Of a DNA stretch of 64,000 bases, positions 37,236-47,571 are shown piece after piece (position 1 is the stretch's first letter; the number at the start of each line of letters is the position of its first letter). The notes under the pieces were generated by a model. That model was not told where the DNA came from. It ran no database searches and saw nothing but the letters and a program-made list of their open reading frames with translations. The stretch lies in NCBI GenBank assembly GCA_033239005.1, contig BSQZ01000095.1:328367-392366 (forward strand). The letters run 5' to 3'. Source of the DNA: Lamellibrachia satsuma (taxonomy: Eukaryota > Annelida > Polychaeta > Sabellida > Siboglinidae). A program made the position numbers and the translations under genes.

Positions 37236-38865
37236 GTAACAGGGTTGACGTTTCTGGTGACCGGTATCGCTTTGCACATAAATGACGAGGTACTGGTCAA
37301 AGCAATGCAACGGAACATTCCTCATGTGAGTCGCACATCCATCGAGACTGCATTCAATGTATTTTTACAAAAAAATAACTTTAAGGAGAGTTCCCTTAAA
37401 TTAATTATAATTATATGCATAAGATAATATTCATGAGTCCTGTTGCTTCGAACTGCCAGTTTTAAAGAACGTAACACAGTATTATAATTCTGAATGTTTA
37501 ACATTAACTAGTAGGTAAAATAAATACTTTAGATAAAGATGTGCTAACACTATTCCATGTTTTCTATAAACATTATAATAAACATTATTATTTTCATAAT
37601 TAACAATATGTTTCCACATCAAAACGCAATACAATTACTTTAACACGAGGTATGTGATATATTTATGGAGTTCGCCTGGGGTGGGGTGGTCTCCCTCGTA
37701 CCGTGGGAGGTGGGGGATCGAGTACTCCAGCCTTTATGTTTGTACATATAAGTGTATGGCTAATCAACTTGGTAATTACACCCCCTACTATGGCACTTGT
37801 AACCAATTGTGATTGTCACTCCTATGTAGGGGCTCTTCGGCATTCCATGCCTATGATTACTGTATTAAATAAATGGATGCCATTTTCTCACTCATATATG
37901 TTTTCAGTTATGATTGATATGTACAGAAACTAGCTCAGGCTCCACACCAGTTTATGATATCATTAAGAACAGGCAGTCAGATTTAGTAGTGATATTAAAT
38001 TCAATGACACAAGACGCAGGTATGCGTCATTCATCATACATAGGTAGTCTACATGGTTGTGTTTCTTACAGACCATATGCCTCGATGACATTCTAATTAC
38101 TTGCGTCTCTTACATACCACCTGCCTGCGGGGCATTCTAGATAGTTGCGCATCTTACAGTTCACCCAGGATGTGGACACGTTTAAAGCTACAGTGCAATA
38201 TTCGATGCTCGAGAAAAGCGCCATCGTCTTGATTGTTGCTGGCGTTTTGCTCCTCGTGCTCGCTGCCATTGGCGTCTACGGGTCGTACACGCACAAAGTG
38301 TCTGTTATGAACATGGTACGCGTTGGTGATCTATTTAATCACATTTTCCAATCGACTCAACTTCCTTTTCATTCCATCCGTACGGATAATAAAACTGCTA
38401 GATTGACTGCTTGATTGAAAACATGTACACACGCAGGAACACAAACACGCACTCACGCAAACGCACACACACACGCACACGCACACACACGTGCGCAACG
38501 AAGTATGCACATTCATATTCAAAACGATGCATATATAAAGGGTGATCGCATAAGTTCGTAATTTCCAAAAACCGTGTAGAATTACATATTGGTCGGTAGT
38601 GGTTTGGTCGTCCCACATTTCGGGGGAACAACGCTTTCTAATTGTCAATATGCGCGATATCTTATGTTTAACACAATGTATTGAAGGGGCTGGTGATAGT
38701 CTGAACCAATGCTAAACATATACGTTTTATTTCACTTTGATCATTTATGCGACGAACGCACATCACAGTGGGCTCTCGCTTTTGTTCCAGGTCATCATCT
38801 TTGGTTTCGTCATTACCGTTTTGACTCTCGCTCGTTACGTGATGGCTCGCTTCTATCGCCAAGAC
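37236..38865 (+). CDS. Probable tetraspanin, three internal exons (right arm)
   Basis: Exons 37,236-37,325, 38,160-38,315 and 38,791-38,865, identical in length and phase to the left-arm copy: acceptors CTGCAG, TTACAG, TTCCAG and donors GTGAGT, GTACGC, GTAGGT. Together they give 107 residues with three hydrophobic helices. No lesion is seen in either copy, so the sequence does not tell which is functional. The three later exons expected for a tetraspanin are not found before the gene runs into the minisatellite block at 39,522. Confidence 0.55.
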
Positions 38866-38876
38866 GTAGGTCACTG

Positions 38877-39521
38877 ATAGCAAAAAATCAAGTGTTTATA
38901 TCCGGGTTCATTTCTTACGAATAAAATGTCAATGATGTTTTGCACCCTGAACAAAATAGTCATTAGCAGGGACAATGACACATTTGCCGACTATGACACT
39001 TGTGCAGGACACATGTTCTAGTTGTTGCTTGGCAGCACATGCTCGTGTCAATGATAGACGTAGACCATAGAGACGAGGGAGACCACTGAGACCACGGATA
39101 CCAGGGAGTCCACGGAGACCAGGGAGACCAAGGAGACCACGGAGACCATGGAGACCACGGAGACCACGGAGACCACGGAGACTATTCCAAACGCATCCAA
39201 AACGTGTACATGAATTCGAGAGAACCTTAGCCCGGACGATTCTCGATGATGTAGTGTTAATGTTCATATTTTGTGCATTATTGTTTCTGAGGTTTTAGAG
39301 TATACGTATGGGATAACATATGGGTACTGTATGATATTCAGACGATGACGCTGACAGAGGTACAACAACAGAAGGTTCAAGTTTGGGATAACGTCTGGGT
39401 CCGGAGAGCTACAAGAGCAAAGAGGATGGATAGAATGAGGATGAATGACGATAGGTAAGAGATTGCGATGCAGTTCCGCTTAACGAAAACTGTCGAGAAG
39501 AATATTTAGAAGCCAGATGAT
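38877..39521. other. Downstream region with GGAGACCAC repeat
   Basis: Mirror of 30,906-31,560. The degenerate repeat is at 39,060-39,185. No gene. Confidence 0.6.
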
Positions 39522-40105
39522 GTGGGCGAGTCACTCTGTGTGGACGGAGGAGGGCCAGGTCAATCTGTGTGGACGGAGGAGGGCCAGGTCACTCGGTGTG
39601 GATGAAGGAGGGCCAGGTTACTCGGTGTGGACGGAAGAGGGCCAGGTCACTATGTGTGGACGGAGGAGGGCCAGGTCACTCTGTGTGGACGGAGGAGGGC
39701 CAGGTCACTCTGTGTGGACGGAGGAGGGCCAGGTCACTCGGTGTGGATGAAGGAGGGCCAGGTCACTCGGTGTGGACGGAAGAGGGCCAGGTCACTCTGT
39801 GTGGACGGAGGAGGGCCAGGTCATTCTGTGTGGACGGAGGAGGGCCAGGTCACTCTGTGTGGACGGAGGAGGGCCAGGTCACTCGGTGTGGATGACGGAG
39901 GGCCAGGTCACTCGGTGTGGACGGAAGAGGGCCAGGTCACTCTATGTGGACGGAGGAGGGCCAGGTCACTCTGTGTGGACGGAGGAGGGTCAGGTCACTC
40001 TGTGTGGACGGAGGAGGGCCAAGTCACTCGGTGTGGATGAAGGAGGGCCAGGTCACTCGGTGTGGACGGAAGAGGGCCAGGTCACTCGGTGTGTACGGAT
40101 AAGGG
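39522..40105 (+). repeat. 29 bp minisatellite, about 20 units
   Basis: Direct-orientation copy of 41-335, expanded to the same length class as 30,355-30,905. Confidence 0.95.
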
Positions 40106-40639
40106 CCGACTACCAAAGAAAGCAGATGCGATGAAACAGCCAGGCTGTACCGAAACGGAAAGAACTAAGATGAGAGGACAATATAAAGAGGGTTGGTCGA
40201 AAGGCAGAGGAAGAGGATGGAGGGAGGATGGAGGGAGAAGGTTGTCAATAAATGGAAAGAGATAAAGCACTCACAGAGCTACAATGTAATTACTAGCATC
40301 ACCCCTTCATAAAAGTAGCAATAAGGAAGAACATATGCTGCATTTGTGGTGATGTCAATTGTTTTCAGAAATAAGTAAATGTTGTTTAATTGTGGCATTT
40401 TCATGGCAGGAATAATGTCAGGGGACATAATGTATGTATTAATCCCTAGGACATTACCCCTGGGGGATAGTATCCGGTAGCAATGTCCAGGGGGCACTGT
40501 TTGGGGATAATATCAAATTTCGCCAGCATATTTCTTAAGTATGTAAATCCTTTTTCTATCATATTTGTGATCTCCGTCGAATTCGTCACATATCTATATC
40601 TACTGCTACAACAATATCAACGCCATTAATTAGTAGCCG
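40106..40639. other. No gene recognised
   Basis: Third copy of the 340-890 block. Confidence 0.5.
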
Positions 40640-40905
40640 CCTTGAAAATTGTTGTCGCTGCGCCTAGGGTCTGGAATGAACTCCCTATCACTTTCAAACT
40701 ATCTTAAACTATTGCTATTTTCCGAAAAAAACTCAAGATATATATATTCCAACTTGCATTTCCACCATAAAATTTATGTTCGGTTGTCCCTCGTTCTGAT
40801 ACTGACTTTTGCGCGTCCATGTTCACGGTTATGCTTAATTATTAAGTTTCGTTGCGCCTCTGATGATATAGGCGCCATAGAAGTTAATTATTATTATTAT
40901 TAAAA
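40640..40905 (+). mobile_element. LINE 3' tail fragment, third copy
   Basis: Same as 895-1,140, with a (TTA)n tail. Confidence 0.6.
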
Positions 40906-41281
40906 GTATGTGTCGTTATTTACAGAAATGGAACACAACATAGCACGTTGTATACAAAATAAATAAACCGCTCTTGTTGTTGAAGACAACACGCTTATGT
41001 TTTGTGGAAACCCTGTAATCGGCTTGGCGTAAGTTAACAATCACGCATTTGTTGTTCTAAAATGATTGCACGTTATATATCGTTGATATTCCAATGGATT
41101 TATTTGCTTTGTCCAACAAGTATTATTTTAGTATAACATTATGACAACCCAAGCATTGATTTAGCTTAGGATATCCAAATGGTTTGTTTGCTAGTGTTTA
41201 GTGACTACCGGATGTGTTCGTGTGTGCGCCTGCGTTACTATAAAAAGTGTGTCCCTCGATGAGAAGGATTTGTTGGTTTAC
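40906..41281. other. Intron 5 sequence, nothing recognised
   Basis: Third copy of the 1,141-1,512 block. Confidence 0.5.
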
Positions 41282-43059
41282 CTGATGTGGGCCCAGTTCC
41301 AAGGCCATCACCCTCGTAACCTGGTCAAGTGTCCCTTTCGACGCGCAGTACGCCGTGTGGAGGGGAAGAGCCGTGTGAGAACAAATTGAAGAAATGTTGA
41401 CTATGGCACCTCCTTTGCCTCTGTCAACCATTCCTCTTGCCACTACCTTGAACATGATGGTTGAATAAATGTAATGTTAGGGGCCATTCACAATTATCGA
41501 CAAGTTGTTAGAGGCCGTTCACAATTATCGACAAGTTGTTAGAGGCCGTTCACAATTATCGACAAGTTGTTAGAGGCCGTTCACAATTATCGACAAGTTG
41601 TTAGATGCCGTTCACAATTATCGACAAGTTGTTAGAGGCCGTTCACAATTATCGACATATACCTTTTTGTACAAAGCGTATTAAAGAAGGCGAGGTCAAG
41701 GCATTTGTATTAAATGAGGAAAGGGGTCAAGGCCCGCGTAATAAAGGAGGGCTGCGAGCTGTTTTTAATTGGTGGTCGCATAAGAAAGTAGGCCACCCTT
41801 GCGCTGTGCAGCCCCGCGTGTTGAACTGCTACATACCTAAGTTACTATTAAACAGTGCAAGCTATAAATGTATCACTCCATACGAACATCAGTACTTACC
41901 GTACAGCGTATGAATACCCATTAAGCAGGAAGTTGGGGGTTTGTCGTAAACATTGGAATGTTGGCCTCAAAAATACGTGAGAGGTGGGTTTGGTGGGAGA
42001 TGGACCCTCACAGTTGGTGGGAGATGCCCTCCCCCCAAAAAAAAAAACAGCGCCATTGAGGTTAATATCCCTGCCAGTCATTCCTTTCCATTGTATTTCG
42101 CGGCCTTCACCATGTCATGTGTGAGTGATTTTCTACCAGCGGGGGTGTCGAATGTGTGTGTCCCTGTCCTGTTAAGCTATAATTGTTCTTAAATATCACA
42201 TCGTTTTTTTAAGTGACGTATACAACTGATAAGTAGCGTATTCACCAACGAAATTTAGTGCGCTTTATACGAACTCGTAAACGTTGACAATTGTGAACGG
42301 ATCGAAATTGTTGCGCCTACCGGCTGGATAGTTTCATACGAATAACAAATATTTCGCAAAAATTATTCGGGTTATATTATGTGATAATGGAAACGTTTAC
42401 CCCCCCACCCCTCACACACACACATGCGCGCGTGCGTTGTGTTTTCGTGCGTTCGTGTGTTCGCGCGCGCGAACACGAACGTACTCCCACATTCTTGTAT
42501 TATGTTAAAGTGAATACCTGGGACACGTTTACAGCCGCCGTGACGTTGACTTCAAATAGTCTGAAAGTAATGCGAAAATAGGTTAATAACAAACGTCTTG
42601 TGTTCTGTCATAGACAGAACTCGTTATTTTGTCTGTTACCAATAACTAAATATTAATTATATTTTTATATGTATCTTCGTAGGCAACTACAAAGGTGTTG
42701 CCGTCCTTAGCGATGACTTGGTGTAACATTGGTCCTTTGTGATCACCAGATGGCGGCACTTGATTTAAATAAACTTCCTCTTAATGTATTATGGAAATCA
42801 GTCTGAAAGTAATGTCCTTTGCGATCACCAGATGGCGGAACTTGATTTAAATAAACGTCCTCTTAATGTATTATGGAAATCAGTAACGTTAAACACTTTC
42901 ATACGTTTTCAGATCGGCTTCTTCGGTTTCTAAGAACGCAGCGAGCTTTGTAATGCCTGCGTTATTCACCTAGAGGTCGACTGGTCCTATTTCGTCGACG
43001 GCTTTTCTCGCAGCTGCCCAGTCGGACAAATCTACACAAACCGTGGTAATCTCGGGATT
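41282..43059 (-). pseudogene. DCXR: DCXR-like reductase, partial third copy (exons 3-5)
   Basis: Exons on the - strand: 43,059-42,905, 42,560-42,518 and 41,446-41,282, with intact splice borders and the YCASK motif preserved. Exon 3 carries an in-frame TAG at 42,972-42,970, replacing the leucine codon just before VNNAG, so the copy cannot make a full protein. Exons 1 and 2 are absent because the duplicated block ends at about 43,590 in intron 2. Confidence 0.85.
41482..41660 (+). repeat. 31 bp minisatellite, about 6 units, third copy
   Basis: Same unit as 1,712-1,835. Confidence 0.92.
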
Positions 43060-43590
43060 CTGAAACCAAATTAGCGCATTTAATAATTAACTTAGTATGT
43101 GTACATAAACTGCGTACGTGGTGACATGAACGCAGTAACCTGTATACCTTAATTTTCGTTAATAGCGAAGTTGAAGTTCCGCCGGAATCAGGCCATCACA
43201 TGCACGGATGTGAATAGCGATGGTCGGCGGTGTCTTCATCAACGTATGTATTACGTTTAGCCGCTTAGGCCACTCAGTATCGTGAGGTAATACTAAAACA
43301 TTCGTATAAAAAAGTCAAACACGTCTAAAGCTTTAAAACAATGAATAACATTAATAATTAATATGAGAGTGACATATATAAATGAATAATACAGTGAAAC
43401 GGTCAATATTAGTGTATCCTGTCGCCGAGGTAAGACCAGCAAGAGCACATATGCCCATTTCCAACACGTCTACTAAAAAGCTGTATCAATCAACACATTC
43501 TTCTTAGTACTACTACAATACAACTGTCAATGCAGGGCGGAGTTGTTCCACGGGATTTCAAACAAGCTATTGTAAATACTCTTATTTAAT
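43060..43590. other. Reductase intron 2, nothing recognised
   Basis: Matches 2,851-3,350, with a short extra segment near 43,521-43,555. It ends in the CR1 3' UTR piece. Confidence 0.55.
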
Positions 43591-43596
43591 ATATAT

Positions 43597-43640
43597 ATAT
43601 GTTTTTCTGTTTATATATTTATATATAAACAGAAAAACAT
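43597..43640. repeat. Hairpin at rearrangement junction
   Basis: TGTTTTTCTGTTTATATAT is followed at once by ATATATAAACAGAAAAACA, a near-perfect inverted repeat. Only one half exists at the donor locus (about 25,840-25,860), so the other half was created at the junction. Confidence 0.85.
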
Positions 43641-43866
43641 CAAGTCCAATGTAGATTAAAATAGGCCCAACAAAGGCATTTAAAATGTATATGAGTTGTA
43701 CAATTTTAATAAAATACCTTCCACAATGTATTTTATTAAACATGTTAACATTAAGTCACTAACCATTCTCCATATAAACTATTGTAACTGGTATACATAA
43801 TAACAAAACTACAGAAGTGGGCGTCAAAAATGATAACAAAGAGTCAGTATATAATGCACACACTTC
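43640..43866 (-). repeat. Transposed copy of the 25.6-25.85 kb segment
   Basis: Reverse complement of about 25,612-25,845 with very few differences. It bridges the palindrome 2 arm and the inverted Polinton copy. At 43,867 it joins Polinton sequence at an A-run. Confidence 0.88.
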
Positions 43867-43870
43867 TAAA

Positions 43871-44132
43871 AAAAAACGCTAACGCCGATCTGCTGTGCGC
43901 ACTACGTAAGAACATTCCATTGACCACAGTACAGAAGCGACGTTTGAGTAAATACAAGACGAACTTACGCGCGTTGGCTCAGAGCCGAACGCCGGCTGCC
44001 AGGAGAAGACGCATCTTGCTACAGCGGCAGGTCGGCGAGGGACAAAGCGGAGGTTTCCTATCGGCCTTCCTAGCACCGTTGGTCAGTTCGGTCTTTCTAT
44101 CCCTGCTCCGAAAGGAGCGGCCGACGAGGTAG
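43871..44132 (+). pseudogene. Conserved small Polinton protein, N-truncated copy
   Basis: Begins inside the gene at NANADLL. An in-frame 24 nt deletion removes AECAYNIL. The rest is intact: NIPLTTVQKRRLSKYK, an Arg-rich stretch (AARRRRILLQRQ) and the hydrophobic GGFLSAFLAPLVSSVF tail. The protein family (basic, with a C-terminal GGFL hydrophobic segment) recurs in Polintons next to the packaging ATPase. Its role is not known to me; a DNA-binding or membrane-active virion protein would fit. The start codon is lost, although an upstream frame from host flank reads into it from 43,830. Confidence 0.7.
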
Positions 44133-44136
44133 ATAC

Positions 44137-44925
44137 ATGGACCACGCACGCAAGATGGCCTTGGTAGACCCTCGACTGTTGGATACGCTTCGTTCACCCC
44201 CACCTCCCCCAACCGACACCGTAGGTAAGAAGGTGCAAGCCCTCGATGCCGATATGAAGACCATCCTCGACAGAACGGACCTAGACGACGGGACCAAGGT
44301 GACACTGTATAATCAGGTGTTGCAGCGGTACAACGTCTTGGCCGATAAACACGCCAAGGAACCGGTACGCGTGCTCACGGTGAACGAGTCGGTGACGGGG
44401 TCGGGGGCGGAGCCGGGGTCGGGGTCGGAGGGTGCAGTACGCGTTCCTGGTAGCGGAATAGAGGCCACCGTCTTGGACACCGTTCACAAGACCATGAACG
44501 CCAAAGCCCGACGTTTGATGGAACATCTGAAGAGAAATGTCGCGTGGACCGCTCGCGGTGAACTTATACACGAGGGCGAGCCGGTGGTCGGAAGTAACGT
44601 GGTGGATCTCGTTAATGATCTGTTGCGTAAGAGAAAGACCGATCCGACGGGTTGGCAGCCATTCGCACGACAACTCCGTACCATCAACCTGCCCATGGAG
44701 TTGGTCAGTAACGCTGCCATGAAAGCCTACATACGACAGGCTACGACGGTTACTCCCTCTCGACGATCAACTACTGCTGCTCCTCGTGCTGCCGGCAGTG
44801 CACGAAGGTCAATAAGTTGGACACCCCTCGCTCGTCAGCGTCGTCGAATGGAACATTCCATGCCCACCTCACCTCCCGAAAAACGCAAGGCTTTGTCGTC
44901 ATTGGCTGGGTGGGACTACTTATAA
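44137..44925 (+). CDS. Conserved Polinton protein of unknown function
   Basis: 262 codons. MALVDPRLLD at codon 7 is the likelier start because that wording is typical of the family; the first ATG is 44,137. Features: a proline run, LDxxMKTIL, DDGTKVTLYNQVLQRY in the first third, then a Gly/Ser/Glu-rich linker, and a C-terminal half with KAxRLMEHLKRNV, GSNVVDLVNDLLRKRK and GWQPFARQLRTIN. I recognise this as a protein regularly found between the ATPase and integrase or capsid genes in Polintons. It has no assigned activity. The - strand copy (53,884-54,672) differs by one residue (S to G). Both are open, so this gene is unusually well kept. Confidence 0.75.
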   Translation: MDHARKMALVDPRLLDTLRSPPPPPTDTVGKKVQALDADMKTILDRTDLDDGTKVTLYNQVLQRYNVLADKHAKEPVRVLTVNESVTGSGAEPGSGSEGAVRVPGSGIEATVLDTVHKTMNAKARRLMEHLKRNVAWTARGELIHEGEPVVGSNVVDLVNDLLRKRKTDPTGWQPFARQLRTINLPMELVSNAAMKAYIRQATTVTPSRRSTTAAPRAAGSARRSISWTPLARQRRRMEHSMPTSPPEKRKALSSLAGWDYL

Positions 44926-44961
44926 GGTGGTACGACGCGTGTCCGTAGCACAGTGTTCGTC

Positions 44962-45096
44962 ATGCCAACGGATCCACAGGACGCGTACCGTTCCATCGTC
45001 GCTGCGATATTCGTTAGTGGACTTTACATGATTGCTCACGGTATAGCCCAAAGTCTTATGCAACAGGCGTTATTCAGACTATGGTTTCGCTACTAG
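44962..45096 (+). CDS. Tiny membrane protein 1 (44 aa)
   Basis: MPTDPQDAYRS, then one hydrophobic helix (IVAAIFVSGLYMIAHGIA) and a short aromatic tail ending WFRY. It overlaps the next gene by 16 bp. The same gene is intact on the other arm at 53,713-53,847. Conservation of start, stop and overlap in both arms, and the tight packing between known genes, argue that it is real. Function unknown. Confidence 0.6.
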   Translation: MPTDPQDAYRSIVAAIFVSGLYMIAHGIAQSLMQQALFRLWFRY

Positions 45097-45254
45097 ACCG
45101 TTGTTGTTCCACCGCTATCGTTGTGGGTGCGATAACGTTTGTCCTCCTACACGTCGGCGTGCTCCTCGTCTTTCGTCAGCATTGGTACTCCGAAGTCAAC
45201 GTCACCGCCACCACCACCACCACCACCGTCAACGCATCCGACCTCCTCTTTTAA
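45081..45254 (+). CDS. Tiny membrane protein 2 (57 aa)
   Basis: MVSLLDRCC, a hydrophobic helix (TAIVVGAITFVLLHVGVLLVF) and a Thr-rich tail ending NASDLLF. The start lies inside the end of membrane protein 1 in another frame, and the stop overlaps the integrase ATG (TAATG). Present in the other arm at 53,555-53,728. Function unknown. Confidence 0.6.
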   Translation: MVSLLDRCCSTAIVVGAITFVLLHVGVLLVFRQHWYSEVNVTATTTTTTVNASDLLF

Positions 45255-46363
45255 TGATGGCACGGAGGAGAGAACAACCCATGAGGACGGTCTACTTCGA
45301 TCCACAGAGGGTAGGCAGTTATAGCGGGGTCGACGCCTTGCGACGCGTCACGCGCAAGCCGCGGAAAATCGTCGAAAAATGGTTGTCGGAACAGGACGCC
45401 TACACCTTACATAAACCAGCGAGACGCCGTTTCAAGAGACGATGCGTCATCGTGGGTGGTATGAATCAACAGTGGCAAGCCGATCTCGTAGACTTGACGA
45501 AGTTGAAACGCGACAACGAAGGTATGGCCTTTCTCCTCACGGTGATCGACGTCTTCTCGAAAGTGGCCCGGTGTATTCCCATGAAGAACAAGTCCGCGGC
45601 GTCATTGACTGCGGCGCTGCAAACCACGTTCGTCGACGTTTGGCCACATTCGCTGCAGACGGATCAAGGCACATAATTTCTGAATAAATCAGTTCAGGCT
45701 CTATTGCAACGTTACGGCATCCATCACTTCTCCACGCACAACACGGAGACGAAGGCGAGCGTCGTGGAACGATTCAACAGAACGTTGACGTCGCGCATGT
45801 GGCGATACTTAACGAAACACCAGACGCGGCGTTACATCGACGTCCTTCCGGACTTTATACGATCGTATAACAACACCCCCCACAGCCGCACCGGCGTGGC
45901 CCCGTCACGGGTAAATCACAAAAATCAAGAAACGGTGTGGCAACGCCTGTACGGTCACGACGGTAAGGGCGTGCCCAAGTTGCGCGTGTCGGATCGCGTG
46001 CGCGTCAGCAAGCACAAAGGCACGTTCGAAAAGGGCTACGAGACGAACTGGAGCGAAGAGATCTTCACGATACACGAGGTTCATCCCTCCGCTCCACCCG
46101 TGTACCGCTTGCGGGACGATATCGGCGAAGCGCTGGACGGCACCTTCTACGAACCGGAGCTGCAGAAGGTGTCGGTACCCGTCGATAAAGTGTACCGCGT
46201 CGAAGAGGTACTGCAACGCCGTACGGTTGGTAGACGCAAGGAGGCTTTGGTGAAATGGTTCGGCTATCCCTCCACACACAACAGCTGGATCGATGACAGG
46301 GCACTCGTCCACTCCACTATAAAGACTAGCCACGCGTATGGCGACACTTCATTCGAGAAATGA
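45254..46363 (+). pseudogene. INT: Polinton chromodomain integrase, nonsense-interrupted
   Basis: The RVE-type integrase inserts the element into host DNA. The start ATG overlaps the stop of the preceding gene. Order of domains: N-terminal region with basic stretch; DDE core with WQADLVDL (first Asp), TVIDVFSKVA, TDQGT (second Asp) and ASVVERFNRT (Glu); an SH3-like segment (RVRVSKHKGTFEKGY); and a C-terminal chromodomain (YRVEEVLQRR...ALVKWFGYP...SWID). A TAA at 45,674-45,676 directly follows TDQGT; the other arm has GAA there. Length (369 codons) is normal. Apart from this stop the frame is intact, so inactivation is recent. Confidence 0.88.
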
Positions 46364-46680
46364 CACACGACACGACACCACAGACCATCAGCACCACCAT
46401 CATAGACGAGGAGGAGGAGGTGGAGCAGGACGCACAGGAGGATCGTACTGACGGTGCATCGAGCGAGCAAGACAGCACTCCTTGGCACCTGTTCGGTACC
46501 GTGTGTCCCAAAGAGGAGATTGTGTTTCTGTGTCAGGTCGTCGTCTTGTACACGGTCATCTTGATCAGCATTTACAACCTGACGACAGGTCAAGCGAATT
46601 TTAATCTGTGGACGGCTCTGCTGAGCAGTTCGTTGGGTTACCTGCTATCCAATCCCACTTTGAGACGCAATGGCGACTGA
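46360..46680 (+). CDS. Conserved Polinton membrane protein (106 aa)
   Basis: The start overlaps the integrase stop (ATGA). An acidic, Glu/Asp-rich N-terminus (residues 17-35) precedes KEEIVFLCQVVVLYTVILI, one transmembrane helix, and LLSSSLGYLLSNP, a second hydrophobic stretch. A protein of this shape and wording regularly precedes the minor capsid gene in Polintons. Role unknown, possibly in the virion membrane or assembly. The copy at 52,130-52,450 is also intact. The last 11 nt overlap the next gene. Confidence 0.7.
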   Translation: MTHDTTPQTISTTIIDEEEEVEQDAQEDRTDGASSEQDSTPWHLFGTVCPKEEIVFLCQVVVLYTVILISIYNLTTGQANFNLWTALLSSSLGYLLSNPTLRRNGD

Positions 46681-47569
46681 TTTCTATCTGACGCTACCTA
46701 GCAACGCTTCCATGAAAGTGCATCCCGATAACACCTTGGCCCATTACATCACGGACTTGCCACAACGCATATCGGTGTCTAGCGAATGGGAGTGCGGGCT
46801 GGCAGAGTTCCAGTATCCACATACGTGGTACAACGTTCGAGAAGGCGACACCTGGTTGTACCTCAACGAGTGCAATCCTGTGGGTCTTACCCCAAGTACG
46901 AAGATCGCTGCTGGCTATTACCGCAGTCCTGAGGTATTGTTGGACCATGTCAACAAGGCGCTGAAACGCATGTGGACGGATAAGACGCGGGCTAAACTGA
47001 GCTACAGTTCCATCACTCAGAAAATGACGTTGCACATGTCACCGAGCACCGACTTCACCACGCCGTACCAGAGTGCAATGGGTACCATTTTGCGATTCCA
47101 CCCGTCGCTTGTCACCAGTCCAGCGAGCGATAGGGATACGCGCGTGTACACCCACCCGCGAGTAGGAGAGCAACCCCCGGAGCTAGGTCTCAAGCCGTCG
47201 GCCGCCGTTACTCTGCCACCCGAAAAGACAAAGACTACCGATAGCCCGTACTCTTACCGTCAAGAGGCCAATACCGTGGTGAACATGCATCAAGGGTTCG
47301 ACACCATCTACGTCTACACGGACGTCGTGGAGTCTCGCATCGTCGGCGACAGTCTCGTGCCGTTGTTGCGATGCCTCCCGGTTCGCGGAGGTCACGGTGC
47401 CACGGTGTCCGATCGTTTCACTAACGTTCACTACGTGCCTCTGTTGCGCAAGGAGTTCGGGACCATAGAGGTGGATATAAGAGACGACACCGGGCGGCGC
47501 GTGCCATTCGAGTACGGTAGAGTGACGGTAACGCTTTATTTTCGACGGCGTAGGATCGGACTGTTCTGA
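46670..47569 (+). CDS. mCP: Minor capsid (penton-like) protein
   Basis: 299 residues, the usual length for the Polinton minor capsid, a single jelly-roll protein placed at virion vertices. Typical features: FYLTLPSNASM at the start, YPDNT-like HPDNTLAHYITDL, WECGLAEFQYPHTW near residues 39-53, and a C-terminal DIRDDTGRRVPFEYGRV segment with LYFRRR. The frame is intact here; the other arm has a 1 nt deletion. Sits between the membrane protein and the pVI-like gene, with overlapping or adjacent starts, as in a polycistronic array. Confidence 0.85.
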   Translation: MATDFYLTLPSNASMKVHPDNTLAHYITDLPQRISVSSEWECGLAEFQYPHTWYNVREGDTWLYLNECNPVGLTPSTKIAAGYYRSPEVLLDHVNKALKRMWTDKTRAKLSYSSITQKMTLHMSPSTDFTTPYQSAMGTILRFHPSLVTSPASDRDTRVYTHPRVGEQPPELGLKPSAAVTLPPEKTKTTDSPYSYRQEANTVVNMHQGFDTIYVYTDVVESRIVGDSLVPLLRCLPVRGGHGATVSDRFTNVHYVPLLRKEFGTIEVDIRDDTGRRVPFEYGRVTVTLYFRRRRIGLF

Positions 47570-47571
47570 CG

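Larger units (their letters stand above)
35506..43590. repeat. Palindrome 2, right arm
   Basis: Mirror of 27,060-34,923. It retains about 390 bp of reductase intron 2 (43,170-43,555) missing from the left arm, and stops inside the CR1 3' UTR piece at about 43,590, where a hairpin junction follows. Confidence 0.92.
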
